This document shows, piece by piece, positions 14,601 to 20,037 of a DNA stretch of 20,037 nt. The notes below the pieces were generated by a model that was given only the letters and a program-made list of their open reading frames with translations, did no database searches and was not told the DNA's origin. This DNA is from Coprococcus_A sp051877705 (GTDB lineage Bacteria > Bacillota > Clostridia > Lachnospirales > Lachnospiraceae): the NCBI GenBank assembly GCA_051877705.1, contig JBJEJD010000057.1:1-20037 (forward strand). Direction: 5' to 3'. The translations under genes and the position numbers were made by a program. How positions within the stretch are numbered: the first letter of the stretch is position 1; every line of letters starts with the position of its first letter.

Positions 14601-15932
14601 ATCCGTATCCGATCACTGATTGCCGCCATCCGTCTTCGCGACCAGCACGGCATTCATGGTCACATTGAGACCAGCGCCCACAACCGTCAGCTTTTTACAA
14701 AAGAGATGCGCAAGGATAATTATACGATTCTTGTACCAAATATGTCACCGATCCATTTTGATCTGCTGATCCCGGCTTTGAAGCATGAGGGTCTGAACTG
14801 TGAACTGCTTCCGGACTGCGATAAGGAAGCCATCAATGTGGGCCTGAAATATGTCAATAATGATGCCTGCTACCCATCCATCTGTGTTGTCGGTCAGATT
14901 ATGAAGGCCCTTTTATCCGGCAAGTATGATCTGAACCATGTGGCCATTGCCATGACTCAGACAGGCGGCGGCTGCCGTGCAACCAACTATGTGGGATTTA
15001 TCCGGAGAGCTCTTGGCAACGCAGGAATGCCGCAGATTCCTGTCGTATCCATCAGCGCCCAGGGTATTGAGAAAAATCCTGGATTTTCCTATACACTTCC
15101 TATGCTGAAAAACGCATTGCAGGCCGTGGTCTATGGCGATATATTCATGCGGGTACTCTATGCCACAAGACCATATGAGAAAGTACCAGGTTCCGCCAAT
15201 GCCCTTCATGAGAAATGGAAAAATATCTGTATTGATTCCATGATCGGCAAGAATAAGAACAGCTTTAAGTCCAATGTTCAGGGCATTATTCGTGATTTCG
15301 ATACATTGCCTCTGGATGAGACCATCAAAAAGCCAAGAGTCGGTATTGTCGGTGAGATTTTAGTTAAGTTCTCACCTTCAGCCAACAATTATCTTGTAGA
15401 CCTGCTGGAAGCCGAAGGCGCCGAAGCTGTTATGCCGGATCTGCTTGACTTCCTGCTGTACAGTTTCTACAACTCAAATTTCAAGCATGAGAAACTCGGC
15501 AAATCAAAGAAGGGACAGATACTCAGCAATCTCGGTATCTCCTTCCTCGAAATGATCCGCAAGACGGCCCGTCAGGAACTGGAAGCCAGCAAACGATTCA
15601 ATCCGCCTGCTGACATCCGGGATCTGGCAAAGTACGCTGAACCGATCGTTTCCCTGGGTAACCAGACCGGTGAAGGATGGTTTTTGACCGGTGAGATGAT
15701 GGAACTGATTCACAGCGGCGCACCGAATATTGTATGCACCCAGCCATTCGGATGCCTGCCGAATCATATCGTCGGCAAGGGCGTTATCAAAGAGCTGCGC
15801 CATCAGCATCCTGAAGCCAATATCGTGGCCATCGACTATGACCCGGGTGCCAGCGAAGTCAACCAGGTCAACCGAATCAAACTGATGCTGGCTACAGCCA
15901 ACAAAAATTTACAGAAAAAGCTTGATGCATAA
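11688..15932 (+). CDS. giant acyl-CoA dehydratase activase: two BadF/HgdC ATPase domains, DUF2229 and dehydratase-like region
   Basis: This 1414-aa cytoplasmic protein starts with two ASKHA-fold activase domains. Domain 1 has GIDVGSTTVK (residues 8-17), ELGGEDAK, and cysteines at 126 (GICAGGTGSF) and 165 (AARCGVF). Domain 2 has GIDAGSTTTK (about 323-332), DIGGQDMK, and cysteines at 445 (ACSSGCGSF) and 484 (SRCTVF). Both pairs are 39 residues apart, as in HgdC, where they bind the [4Fe-4S] cluster shared by a dimer. A cysteine cluster (RCGGCTNHC, about 604) precedes a DUF2229 region (from about 670). The rest resembles 2-hydroxyacyl-CoA dehydratase subunits with cysteines in NDACYPS and QPFGCLPNH. 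HgdC-type activases use ATP to push a low-potential electron into a dehydratase. No separate dehydratase, CoA-transferase or electron-transfer gene lies nearby, so its substrate is unknown and it may be self-contained. Such proteins imply strict anaerobiosis. Confidence 0.9.
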   Translation: MNSTLLLGIDVGSTTVKIAILDADKNVLFSDYERHFANIRETLLDLISKARAELGNRELHPMITGSGGMSISKYINVPFVQEVISVSSALGYFAPQTDVAIELGGEDAKIIYFENGNVEQRMNGICAGGTGSFIDQMASLLETDAPGLNEYAKNYKAIYQIAARCGVFAKSDIQPLINDGASKEDLSASIFQAVVNQTISGLACGKPIRGHVAFLGGPLHFLSELKESFIRTLHLTDEEVIAPENSHLFAAMGAAMNYKEDVTVSIDSLIELLSSDIKIQAETARMEPLFKSQEEYDAFRKWHSVHTVTEGNLADYEGDCFLGIDAGSTTTKVAVVGQDGTLLYSFYSNNNGSPLKTAIRAIKEIKDILPANARIVRSCSTGYGEALMKSALMLDEGEVETVAHYYAAAFFEPDVDCILDIGGQDMKCIKIRNKTVDNVLLNEACSSGCGSFIETFAHSLNYSVEDFAKIAIFAKHPIDLGSRCTVFMNSNVKQAQKEGAEVGDISAGLAYSVIKNALLKVIKLTDPKDLGHKVVVQGGTFYNDAVLRSFELISGCKAVRPNIAGIMGAFGAALIARDRYEGQATTMLSLDDIINLKYTTSMTRCGGCTNHCRLTVNKFTGNRRYISGNRCEVGLGRSKSDSNVPNLFQYKYDRIFSYQPLAEEAAPRGVVGIPRVLNMYENYPFWHTFFTELGFRVVLSPESTHEIYNLGIESIPSESVCYPAKLVHGHIMWLIQQGVNFIFYPCIPYERKETEGATNNYNCPIVTSYAENIKNNVEELADSSLLFMNPFLTLESERHLEERLVEEFQDRFTIDPREIKTAVQKAWKELELVHTAIQRKGEMTLAYMKKNNMKGIVLAGRPYHIDKEINHGIPELITSYGFAVLTEDSVSHLAQPDRPLIVSDQWMYHSRLYCAAEFVKTRDDLELVQLNSFGCGLDAVTTDQVKDILNGSGRLYTCLKIDEVSNLGAARIRIRSLIAAIRLRDQHGIHGHIETSAHNRQLFTKEMRKDNYTILVPNMSPIHFDLLIPALKHEGLNCELLPDCDKEAINVGLKYVNNDACYPSICVVGQIMKALLSGKYDLNHVAIAMTQTGGGCRATNYVGFIRRALGNAGMPQIPVVSISAQGIEKNPGFSYTLPMLKNALQAVVYGDIFMRVLYATRPYEKVPGSANALHEKWKNICIDSMIGKNKNSFKSNVQGIIRDFDTLPLDETIKKPRVGIVGEILVKFSPSANNYLVDLLEAEGAEAVMPDLLDFLLYSFYNSNFKHEKLGKSKKGQILSNLGISFLEMIRKTARQELEASKRFNPPADIRDLAKYAEPIVSLGNQTGEGWFLTGEMMELIHSGAPNIVCTQPFGCLPNHIVGKGVIKELRHQHPEANIVAIDYDPGASEVNQVNRIKLMLATANKNLQKKLDA

Positions 15933-15934
15933 AT

Positions 15935-16058
15935 AAAACTGCTCAGCCTTCCGTATATGCCTGGTTGATGCCTCCCCCTGAAAACATGCTCACTGCAAAT
16001 CGTTTTCAGGGGGAGGCATCAACCAGGCATCTATCAGGAACAGCTGAGCAGTTTTTTT
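15935..16058 (+). repeat. long hairpin repeat B, bidirectional terminator between convergent genes
   Basis: AAAACTGCTCAGC (15935-15947) pairs perfectly with 16043-16055. After an asymmetric internal loop, a flawless 29-bp stem (15957-15985 with 16002-16030) leads to the 16-base loop ATGCTCACTGCAAATC (15986-16001). Seven T's (16052-16058) follow on the plus strand, and TTTTATTTAT follows on the minus, so it can terminate both the activase gene (stop at 15932) and the toxin gene. The loop, closing GAAAAC/GTTTTC and TCAGCCTT match repeat A, while the inner stem is mostly different. Confidence 0.9.
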
Positions 16059-16107
16059 GAATTCCAGAAAATAGGATCCATAATGTGATGGCCCTCTTTT
16101 TAGATTA

Positions 16108-16425
16108 TTAATCATCAGGAAACAACATTCGCATATAATCTCTCTTCGCATAGATGACGCGATCTACATAAATCGCACTTCCACCTATGTGATAAAAAGC
16201 CATATAATTTTTGAATACAACATAACGATAGCCACTGTCTAAGCCATTATCAAAAAACAATTTCGAACCGGTTTCTGCAAAATCCGCCAACTGATTTACA
16301 CGATCCATAATACCTGTCACAGTATATGCTGCCGCATCAGGATTGCACAGTTCCAACGCAATATGATCCCATATCTCATCCAAATCCTGTCTTGACATTA
16401 ATGAATAAAAGACTTTATTTTGCAT
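16108..16425 (-). CDS. ParE/RelE-superfamily toxin
   Basis: This 105-aa protein has the ParE-type layout: KVFYSLMSRQDLDEIWDHIALELCNPDAA (two N-terminal helices), then a strand-rich half with SGYRYVVFKNYMAFYHIGGSAIYVDRVIYAKRDYMRMLF. The family either poisons gyrase (ParE) or cleaves mRNA at the ribosome (RelE); the sequence alone does not decide, though the N-terminal DLDEIWDHI favours ParE. The ATG at 16425 overlaps the antitoxin's end by 11 bases, as usual for such pairs. Near full length for the family, with no sign of decay. Confidence 0.87.
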   Translation of the reverse strand: MQNKVFYSLMSRQDLDEIWDHIALELCNPDAAAYTVTGIMDRVNQLADFAETGSKLFFDNGLDSGYRYVVFKNYMAFYHIGGSAIYVDRVIYAKRDYMRMLFPDD

Positions 16426-16705
16426 TCGCTCTTGCCCTGAAATGCAGCCTCACATCTTCATCAGAAAGCCATCCATTTTCCTCTCCTGATTTTCTCCCGG
16501 CATTAAGCTCACACATAAGTTTTAGCTGAGCTTCCATTTTATCATATCTCTCAGCTTTTGCCTGCTGTTCTTCCTGTTCATGAATGTCCATAATGGTAAA
16601 ACAGCCCCGTCCGTTTTTCGTCAGATACACCGGGGAACCAACAGCCACGCTGTCTAATACTGCTGAATAATTTCTCAAATCAGAAATCGGCTTAATATTT
16701 GGCAT
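16415..16705 (-). CDS. Phd/YefM-family antitoxin
   Basis: This 96-aa protein starts MPNIKPISDLRNYSAVLDSV, with GSPVYLTKNGRGCFTIMDI completing the Phd/YefM DNA-binding fold in the first 50 or so residues. The C-terminal half is charged and helical and should wrap the toxin. The ATG at 16705 has AAGGAGG eight bases upstream and matches the family start; an in-frame ATG at 16735 lies before that site. These antitoxins repress their own promoter, usually with the toxin as co-repressor. Confidence 0.9.
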   Translation of the reverse strand: MPNIKPISDLRNYSAVLDSVAVGSPVYLTKNGRGCFTIMDIHEQEEQQAKAERYDKMEAQLKLMCELNAGRKSGEENGWLSDEDVRLHFRARANAK

Positions 16706-16733
16706 AACGAATTCCTCCTTCAGTCTTTTTTTC

Positions 16734-16762
16734 ATTATAGCTCAGAATTTTGTTGAAATCAA
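16734..16762 (-). promoter_or_regulatory. sigma-A promoter of the toxin-antitoxin pair
   Basis: On the minus strand TTGATT (16762-16757), 17 bases and TATAAT (16739-16734). It lies about 30 bases before the antitoxin ATG. The exporter genes upstream show no convincing terminator, so some readthrough into this pair is possible. Confidence 0.75.
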
Positions 16763-16811
16763 TGCGATATTTTACGATAAATTTACAGCGCAACTGTGCT
16801 CAATATTCCAA

Positions 16812-17597
16812 TTATGAACCACTGGATTTATAGTGGCGCACACCGATTCGCCACAATATATAACTTGGTATCAGAAACAGGATCGCTGCCAGCGGCAGAA
16901 ATATATAGACCGGTCTCGTTCTTCTGCCAAGAAGATATAATAGAGGATAATATTGAACCAGTGCATAGGGAACGATGAAGGTGGTAATCTGCAGCATTCT
17001 CTTGCCATATACGCCAAGAGGGTATTTCCCGTATTCCCTGGCCCCGTCCGTTAAGATGTTCATAACCTCCAGACCATCCAGGGTAAAAAAGCACAATGCG
17101 GCATAGATCAGAAATATACCTGAAAATAAGGCCGTTCCGCCAATCAGCATGAATATGACTGTCATCACTTTAGCGGGTGTCCATATAACCCCGCTGTTCA
17201 TAATACCATAGACAAACATGACGACTGCCTGCAGCATTCTGCCGATTCGGGTCAGCTCGAACTTGCTTCCCAGAACCTGTAAAATTTCATTCCGGGGCCG
17301 CACCAGCACACGGTCGAAGTTTCCGCTTTTAACCATATCCGGGAATACGTCAAAGCCTCTCGCATACATTTCCGCCAGGGAAAATTCCAGCAGCATTATA
17401 GAAAAACATAATAATACCTCACTGTAACTGAAGCCTTTTACATTAGAAAACCGCTGAAACATAAAAAATACACCGAGAAACACATTAAAGGATACTAAAA
17501 ACTGACCTGTGGCTGTCAATAAAAAAGAAGTCTTATACTGCATCATACTGCGGACATTGATGGATACGTAATGCATATATAATCTCAGATCGCTCAT
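16812..17597 (-). CDS. ABC-2 type exporter permease (DUF990/ABC2_membrane_6 family), second subunit
   Basis: This 261-aa protein has about six membrane segments and the family pattern: RLYMHYVSINVRSMMQYKTSFLL, GFDVFPDMVKSGNFDRVLVRPRNEILQVLGSKFELTRIGRM, and YPLGVYGKRMLQITTFIVPYALVQYYPL. It pairs with the adjacent 267-aa permease and the ATPase to form an exporter of unknown substrate; some relatives are annotated as drug or viologen exporters. The ATG at 17597 has GGAGG eight bases upstream, and lies only four bases after the preceding stop, so the two permeases are probably coupled. Confidence 0.87.
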   Translation of the reverse strand: MSDLRLYMHYVSINVRSMMQYKTSFLLTATGQFLVSFNVFLGVFFMFQRFSNVKGFSYSEVLLCFSIMLLEFSLAEMYARGFDVFPDMVKSGNFDRVLVRPRNEILQVLGSKFELTRIGRMLQAVVMFVYGIMNSGVIWTPAKVMTVIFMLIGGTALFSGIFLIYAALCFFTLDGLEVMNILTDGAREYGKYPLGVYGKRMLQITTFIVPYALVQYYPLLYLLGRRTRPVYIFLPLAAILFLIPSYILWRIGVRHYKSSGS

Positions 17598-17601
17598 TTC
17601 T

Positions 17602-18405
17602 TCAACCTCCCTGAACAGCCACTCTTTTTTCTGCAACACCACATAGAATCCTACCAACAGCTACCAGTGCTGCAAGCCAGAATATCTGCAGAATAATTGC
17701 ACGCTCCATCTGACTGCTGCTCATACTTCCACTGTAAATCCTGAAAGCCACATTCTGCATGGAAGCAAAGGGCAGGATTTCCATGATCCGCTGCAGTCCA
17801 TCAGGAAAGAAAGGCAGCGGAATAATTCCGCCGGCAAAAAATTCAACTGCGGATACGAAAACCATCCGTATACCCATAGGCGATATGGTAAAAAATGTCA
17901 GTGCATATACCAGCATGCAGAATGCAACCGTGACAGCCAGCCCCAGTATAAGTGTCAGTAAAAAGAGCATAAAATGCATAAAATCCGCCGGTGCTGCAAA
18001 ACCGTAGGGTTCGGGCAGCAATGCAGCCACGATCAGTACCGGAAAGCATCTCAGCACCGCCTTGGATAAACGGTTGGCAATACTTCTGGCATACCACATA
18101 TCATAGATATTCACAGGTCTGCATAATTCATAGGCTATATTCCCATTCATAATATTTTCAAATATTTCATTCTCCATAAGCCAGGCGGCAAACAGAGCCA
18201 GAAAGGCCTGCTGCATCCAAACGTATGATGCTGTGGCAGAAAAGGTCATGGGAAAGGCCTCCGGCTCTGCTTCATAAAAGGCTTTGAACACAAGAATCTC
18301 CATGGTGCCCCAGGCAAATTGTGTGGCAACCCCTGCCAGAGCAGCCATCCGATACTGCAGCCCCATGGCAAAACGCAGCCTGAAAAAAGAAAGGTATTTC
18401 TTCAC
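17602..18405 (-). CDS. ABC-2 type exporter permease (DUF990/ABC2_membrane_6 family), first subunit
   Basis: This 267-aa protein has about six membrane segments. Family features are VKKYLSFFRLRFAMGLQYRM, a FENIMNGNIAYELCRPVNIYDMWYARSIANRLSKA segment parallel to the one in its partner, and EFFAGGIIPLPFFPDGLQRIMEILPFASMQNVAFRIYSG. The start is a GTG at 18405, chosen because GGAGG lies seven bases before it and the family N-terminus begins here; longer in-frame versions would overlap the ATPase gene. It follows the ATPase by 16 bases. The two permeases probably form a heterodimer. Confidence 0.86.
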   Translation of the reverse strand: MKKYLSFFRLRFAMGLQYRMAALAGVATQFAWGTMEILVFKAFYEAEPEAFPMTFSATASYVWMQQAFLALFAAWLMENEIFENIMNGNIAYELCRPVNIYDMWYARSIANRLSKAVLRCFPVLIVAALLPEPYGFAAPADFMHFMLFLLTLILGLAVTVAFCMLVYALTFFTISPMGIRMVFVSAVEFFAGGIIPLPFFPDGLQRIMEILPFASMQNVAFRIYSGSMSSSQMERAIILQIFWLAALVAVGRILCGVAEKRVAVQGG

Positions 18406-18421
18406 AAAAACACCTCCCTGC

Positions 18422-19210
18422 CTAAATATCATAGGAACGGTACAATTCAGCCACCGTTTCATCGATACTGCTGCCGCCCTTTTTGATATCCTCAAGCGTC
18501 CCATCCATAAGAATACGTCCTTTGCCGATCAGGATGATCCGCCTGGTCAATGCCTCAATATCCTGCATATCATGGGTCGTAAGTATGACTGTCGTCCCGT
18601 GAACTTCATTCTGTTTTTTGATAAAATCACGAACCGCCAGCTTGGAAACCGCATCCAGGCCAATGGTGGGTTCATCCAGAAACAATATTCTCGGACTATG
18701 TAAAAGCGACGCCGCAATCTCACAGCGCATCCGCTGTCCCAGAGACAGTTGTCTCGTGGGTGATCGCAGTAATTCTCCCAGATTTAAAAGTTCCGTCAGC
18801 TCGTCTAAATTGGACCGATAAGTCCCGTCAGAAATGGAATAGATATCCTTTAATAATTCAAAGGAGTCTATGACCGGAACATCCCACCACAGCTGCGAAC
18901 GCTGACCAAAAACAACGCCGATCTCCCGCACATGCTCGATCCTGTTCTTCCATGGCACACGGCCATCAACAAGACATCTGCCGCTGTCAGGTGTCAATAT
19001 TCCGCTTAGAATTTTGATAGTGGAGCTTTTCCCCGCTCCATTCGGTCCGATGTAGCCCACCATCTCGCCATCCTCAATGGTAAAGCTCACATCCCGCAGA
19101 GCATGAATAACCTCATATTCTCTGCGAAAAAAGGATTTACAGGCTTCTTTAAAGCCTGCGTTTCTTTTTGCAATCCTGTACGACTTACAAACATTCTCCA
19201 TCGTAATCAT
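18422..19210 (-). CDS. ABC exporter ATP-binding protein
   Basis: This 262-aa ATPase has Walker A GPNGAGKSS, a Q-loop region GVVFGQRSQLWWDVP, the signature LSLGQRMR, Walker B ILFLDEPTIGLD and the H-loop TTHDMQD. The QLWWD after the Q-loop is typical of ATPases paired with DUF990-type permeases. The ATG at 19210 has AGGAGG nine bases upstream; an in-frame extension up to 19360 would begin inside the promoter and is rejected. First gene of the three-gene exporter operon. Confidence 0.94.
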   Translation of the reverse strand: MITMENVCKSYRIAKRNAGFKEACKSFFRREYEVIHALRDVSFTIEDGEMVGYIGPNGAGKSSTIKILSGILTPDSGRCLVDGRVPWKNRIEHVREIGVVFGQRSQLWWDVPVIDSFELLKDIYSISDGTYRSNLDELTELLNLGELLRSPTRQLSLGQRMRCEIAASLLHSPRILFLDEPTIGLDAVSKLAVRDFIKKQNEVHGTTVILTTHDMQDIEALTRRIILIGKGRILMDGTLEDIKKGGSSIDETVAELYRSYDI

Positions 19211-19306
19211 TACTTGCTTCCTCCTGGTAGTCATATTTTCATATCTTGCCAAGCCGGTCTGGTTCCGCTGGATTTTGCCAGTCAGACACCGAAGGTAAAA
19301 TATTCC

Positions 19307-19360
19307 GTTCTCCATTTTTCGGAGAACCTCAATTATACCATTTACTGTCATCTGAATCAA
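19307..19360 (-). promoter_or_regulatory. sigma-A promoter and 5'-end hairpin of the exporter operon
   Basis: On the minus strand TTGATT (19360-19355), 17 bases and TATAAT (19337-19332) with an upstream TG (extended -10). The expected start point is near 19325, inside a perfect seven-base-pair hairpin GTTCTCC/GGAGAAC (19327-19321 with 19313-19307). A hairpin at the extreme 5' end could protect the mRNA or act as an operator. No T-tract follows. Confidence 0.78.
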
Positions 19361-19362
19361 TA

Positions 19363-19374
19363 TTTGTCGACAAA
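19363..19374. promoter_or_regulatory. palindrome TTTGTCGACAAA next to the exporter -35
   Basis: A perfect 12-base palindrome two bases upstream of the -35 (19355-19360). Its size and position suit a repressor or activator site, but no regulator gene is adjacent. Confidence 0.4.
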
Positions 19375-19381
19375 GTATTTT

Positions 19382-20037
19382 TCAGTCCTTCTGATTATGT
19401 CTTTTTCCGTTTTTCTTATTTAATATATATACTGTTGTAGTCCCTGCCATAATTATAATTTCAACACATAAAGACACGATAAATTCCGGAGACCGCGGAT
19501 TAGTTATATTCATCCCCATAACAGGAAAAGTAATCATATGGGGGAGCATTCCCAGTATGCTTCCTGACAAATACTTCTGATACTTTACCCCTATAGCTCC
19601 CATATACATACTGACGATATCACTTGGAAGCCTTCCGATCATCCTTACAAAAAACGTAAAAATAAAATCATTTTCAGAACGAAGTTTATTCAATGACTTT
19701 GCTTTTGGATATTTTTCCACCACATATCCTGCGGCCCTCGCACCCACTTTTTTGCCTATTATATACGGCAAAGTGACCATCACAACAGAACCACAAATAT
19801 TCATTAAAAACGCTATAGGAAGTGGAAACAGAATGCCATCTGCTATATAAAGGATTCCCGAATAAATTACAACACTAAGACTTTTAAGCGCAAATAGCCC
19901 TATCATCATTAAAGCCGCCAGTATCAGACTCTGTGGCGTATAATTTAAAATACCGTCTATGGATATATTTTTTCCTTTAATCAGAAATACCAGAATAATC
20001 GCCACCCATATTATTAGCAGAAATATTTTCCCTCTGC
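19382..20037 (-). CDS. TVP38/TMEM64 (VTT/DedA-like) membrane protein, N-terminus cut by window edge
   Basis: The frame is open through the right edge (RGKIFLLIIWVAIILVFLIKG), so the true start lies outside; an internal GTG at 20005 falls in the first membrane helix and is unlikely. The visible 217 residues contain the VTT domain: ADGILFPLPIAFLMNICGSVVMVTLPYIIGKKVG, then the diagnostic FVRMIGRLPSDIVSMYMGAIGVKYQKYLSGSILGMLPHM. VTT proteins are linked to phospholipid scrambling or flipping and undecaprenyl-phosphate recycling in related families, but the role of this branch is unsettled. The tail is short and basic (NKKNGKRHNQKD). No terminator is visible between its stop and the exporter promoter. 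Confidence 0.88.
   Translation of the reverse strand, partial: RGKIFLLIIWVAIILVFLIKGKNISIDGILNYTPQSLILAALMMIGLFALKSLSVVIYSGILYIADGILFPLPIAFLMNICGSVVMVTLPYIIGKKVGARAAGYVVEKYPKAKSLNKLRSENDFIFTFFVRMIGRLPSDIVSMYMGAIGVKYQKYLSGSILGMLPHMITFPVMGMNITNPRSPEFIVSLCVEIIIMAGTTTVYILNKKNGKRHNQKD

Noticed and set aside
16770..16811. Possible terminator after the exporter operon
   Set aside because: Only a four-base-pair ACAG/CTGT stem without a proper T-tract is visible.
19211..19360. N-terminal extension of the ABC ATPase
   Set aside because: It would start within the -35 box; the ATG at 19210 has a good ribosome site and the family start.

Overview
The window looks like chromosomal DNA of a low-to-mid GC, anaerobic, spore-forming Firmicute, most likely Lachnospiraceae. 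The basis is the rpmB / Asp23-YloU / FakA-YloV / RecG order, a GerW (YtfJ) sporulation gene beside its usual YtfI-like DUF2953 partner, a DUF6382-FHA protein, a giant oxygen-sensitive-type acyl-CoA dehydratase activase, strong Shine-Dalgarno sites and many near-consensus sigma-A promoters. Family assignment is inference; genus cannot be given. No rRNA, tRNA, CRISPR array or transposase gene was seen.

Layout. (1) 1-2811, minus: yloU, fakA and the first part of recG, diverging from rpmB (3037-3222, plus), which has its own promoter and terminator. (2) 7840 down to 3294, minus: an operon of two uncharacterised proteins (469 and 102 aa), DUF2953, GerW, a 46-aa two-helix membrane protein easy to miss, and a DUF6382-FHA protein with an expanded tandem-repeat linker. 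A TTGACA-17-TATAGT promoter precedes it. (3) 7992-9913, minus: an NhaC-superfamily transporter behind a complete lysine riboswitch, intrinsic terminator and promoter, which makes lysine its likely substrate. (4) 9952-11478, minus: a rhomboid-fold protein that lacks the catalytic histidine and carries a C-terminal zinc ribbon, and a double-LysM protein. (5) 11688-15932, plus: a 1414-aa protein with two complete activase domains fused to DUF2229 and dehydratase-like regions. (6) 16108-16705, minus: a ParE/Phd-YefM toxin-antitoxin pair. (7) 16812-19360, minus: a three-gene ABC-2 exporter (ATPase and two DUF990-type permeases). (8) 19382 to the window end, minus: a TVP38/TMEM64 (VTT) membrane protein cut by the edge.

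The most unusual structure is a pair of long hairpin repeats, A (9952-10093) and B (15935-16058). Each is an almost fully self-complementary element of 124-142 nt placed just after a stop codon and followed by a T-tract. Both share a 16-nt apical loop (ATGCTCAyyGCAAATC), the closing GAAAAC/GTTTTC pair and a TCAGCCTT outer motif. Most of the stem sequence differs between copies, yet each copy remains internally paired. That combination (fixed loop, changing but paired stems) suggests a dispersed element family with a selected structure, used here as 3'-end terminators.
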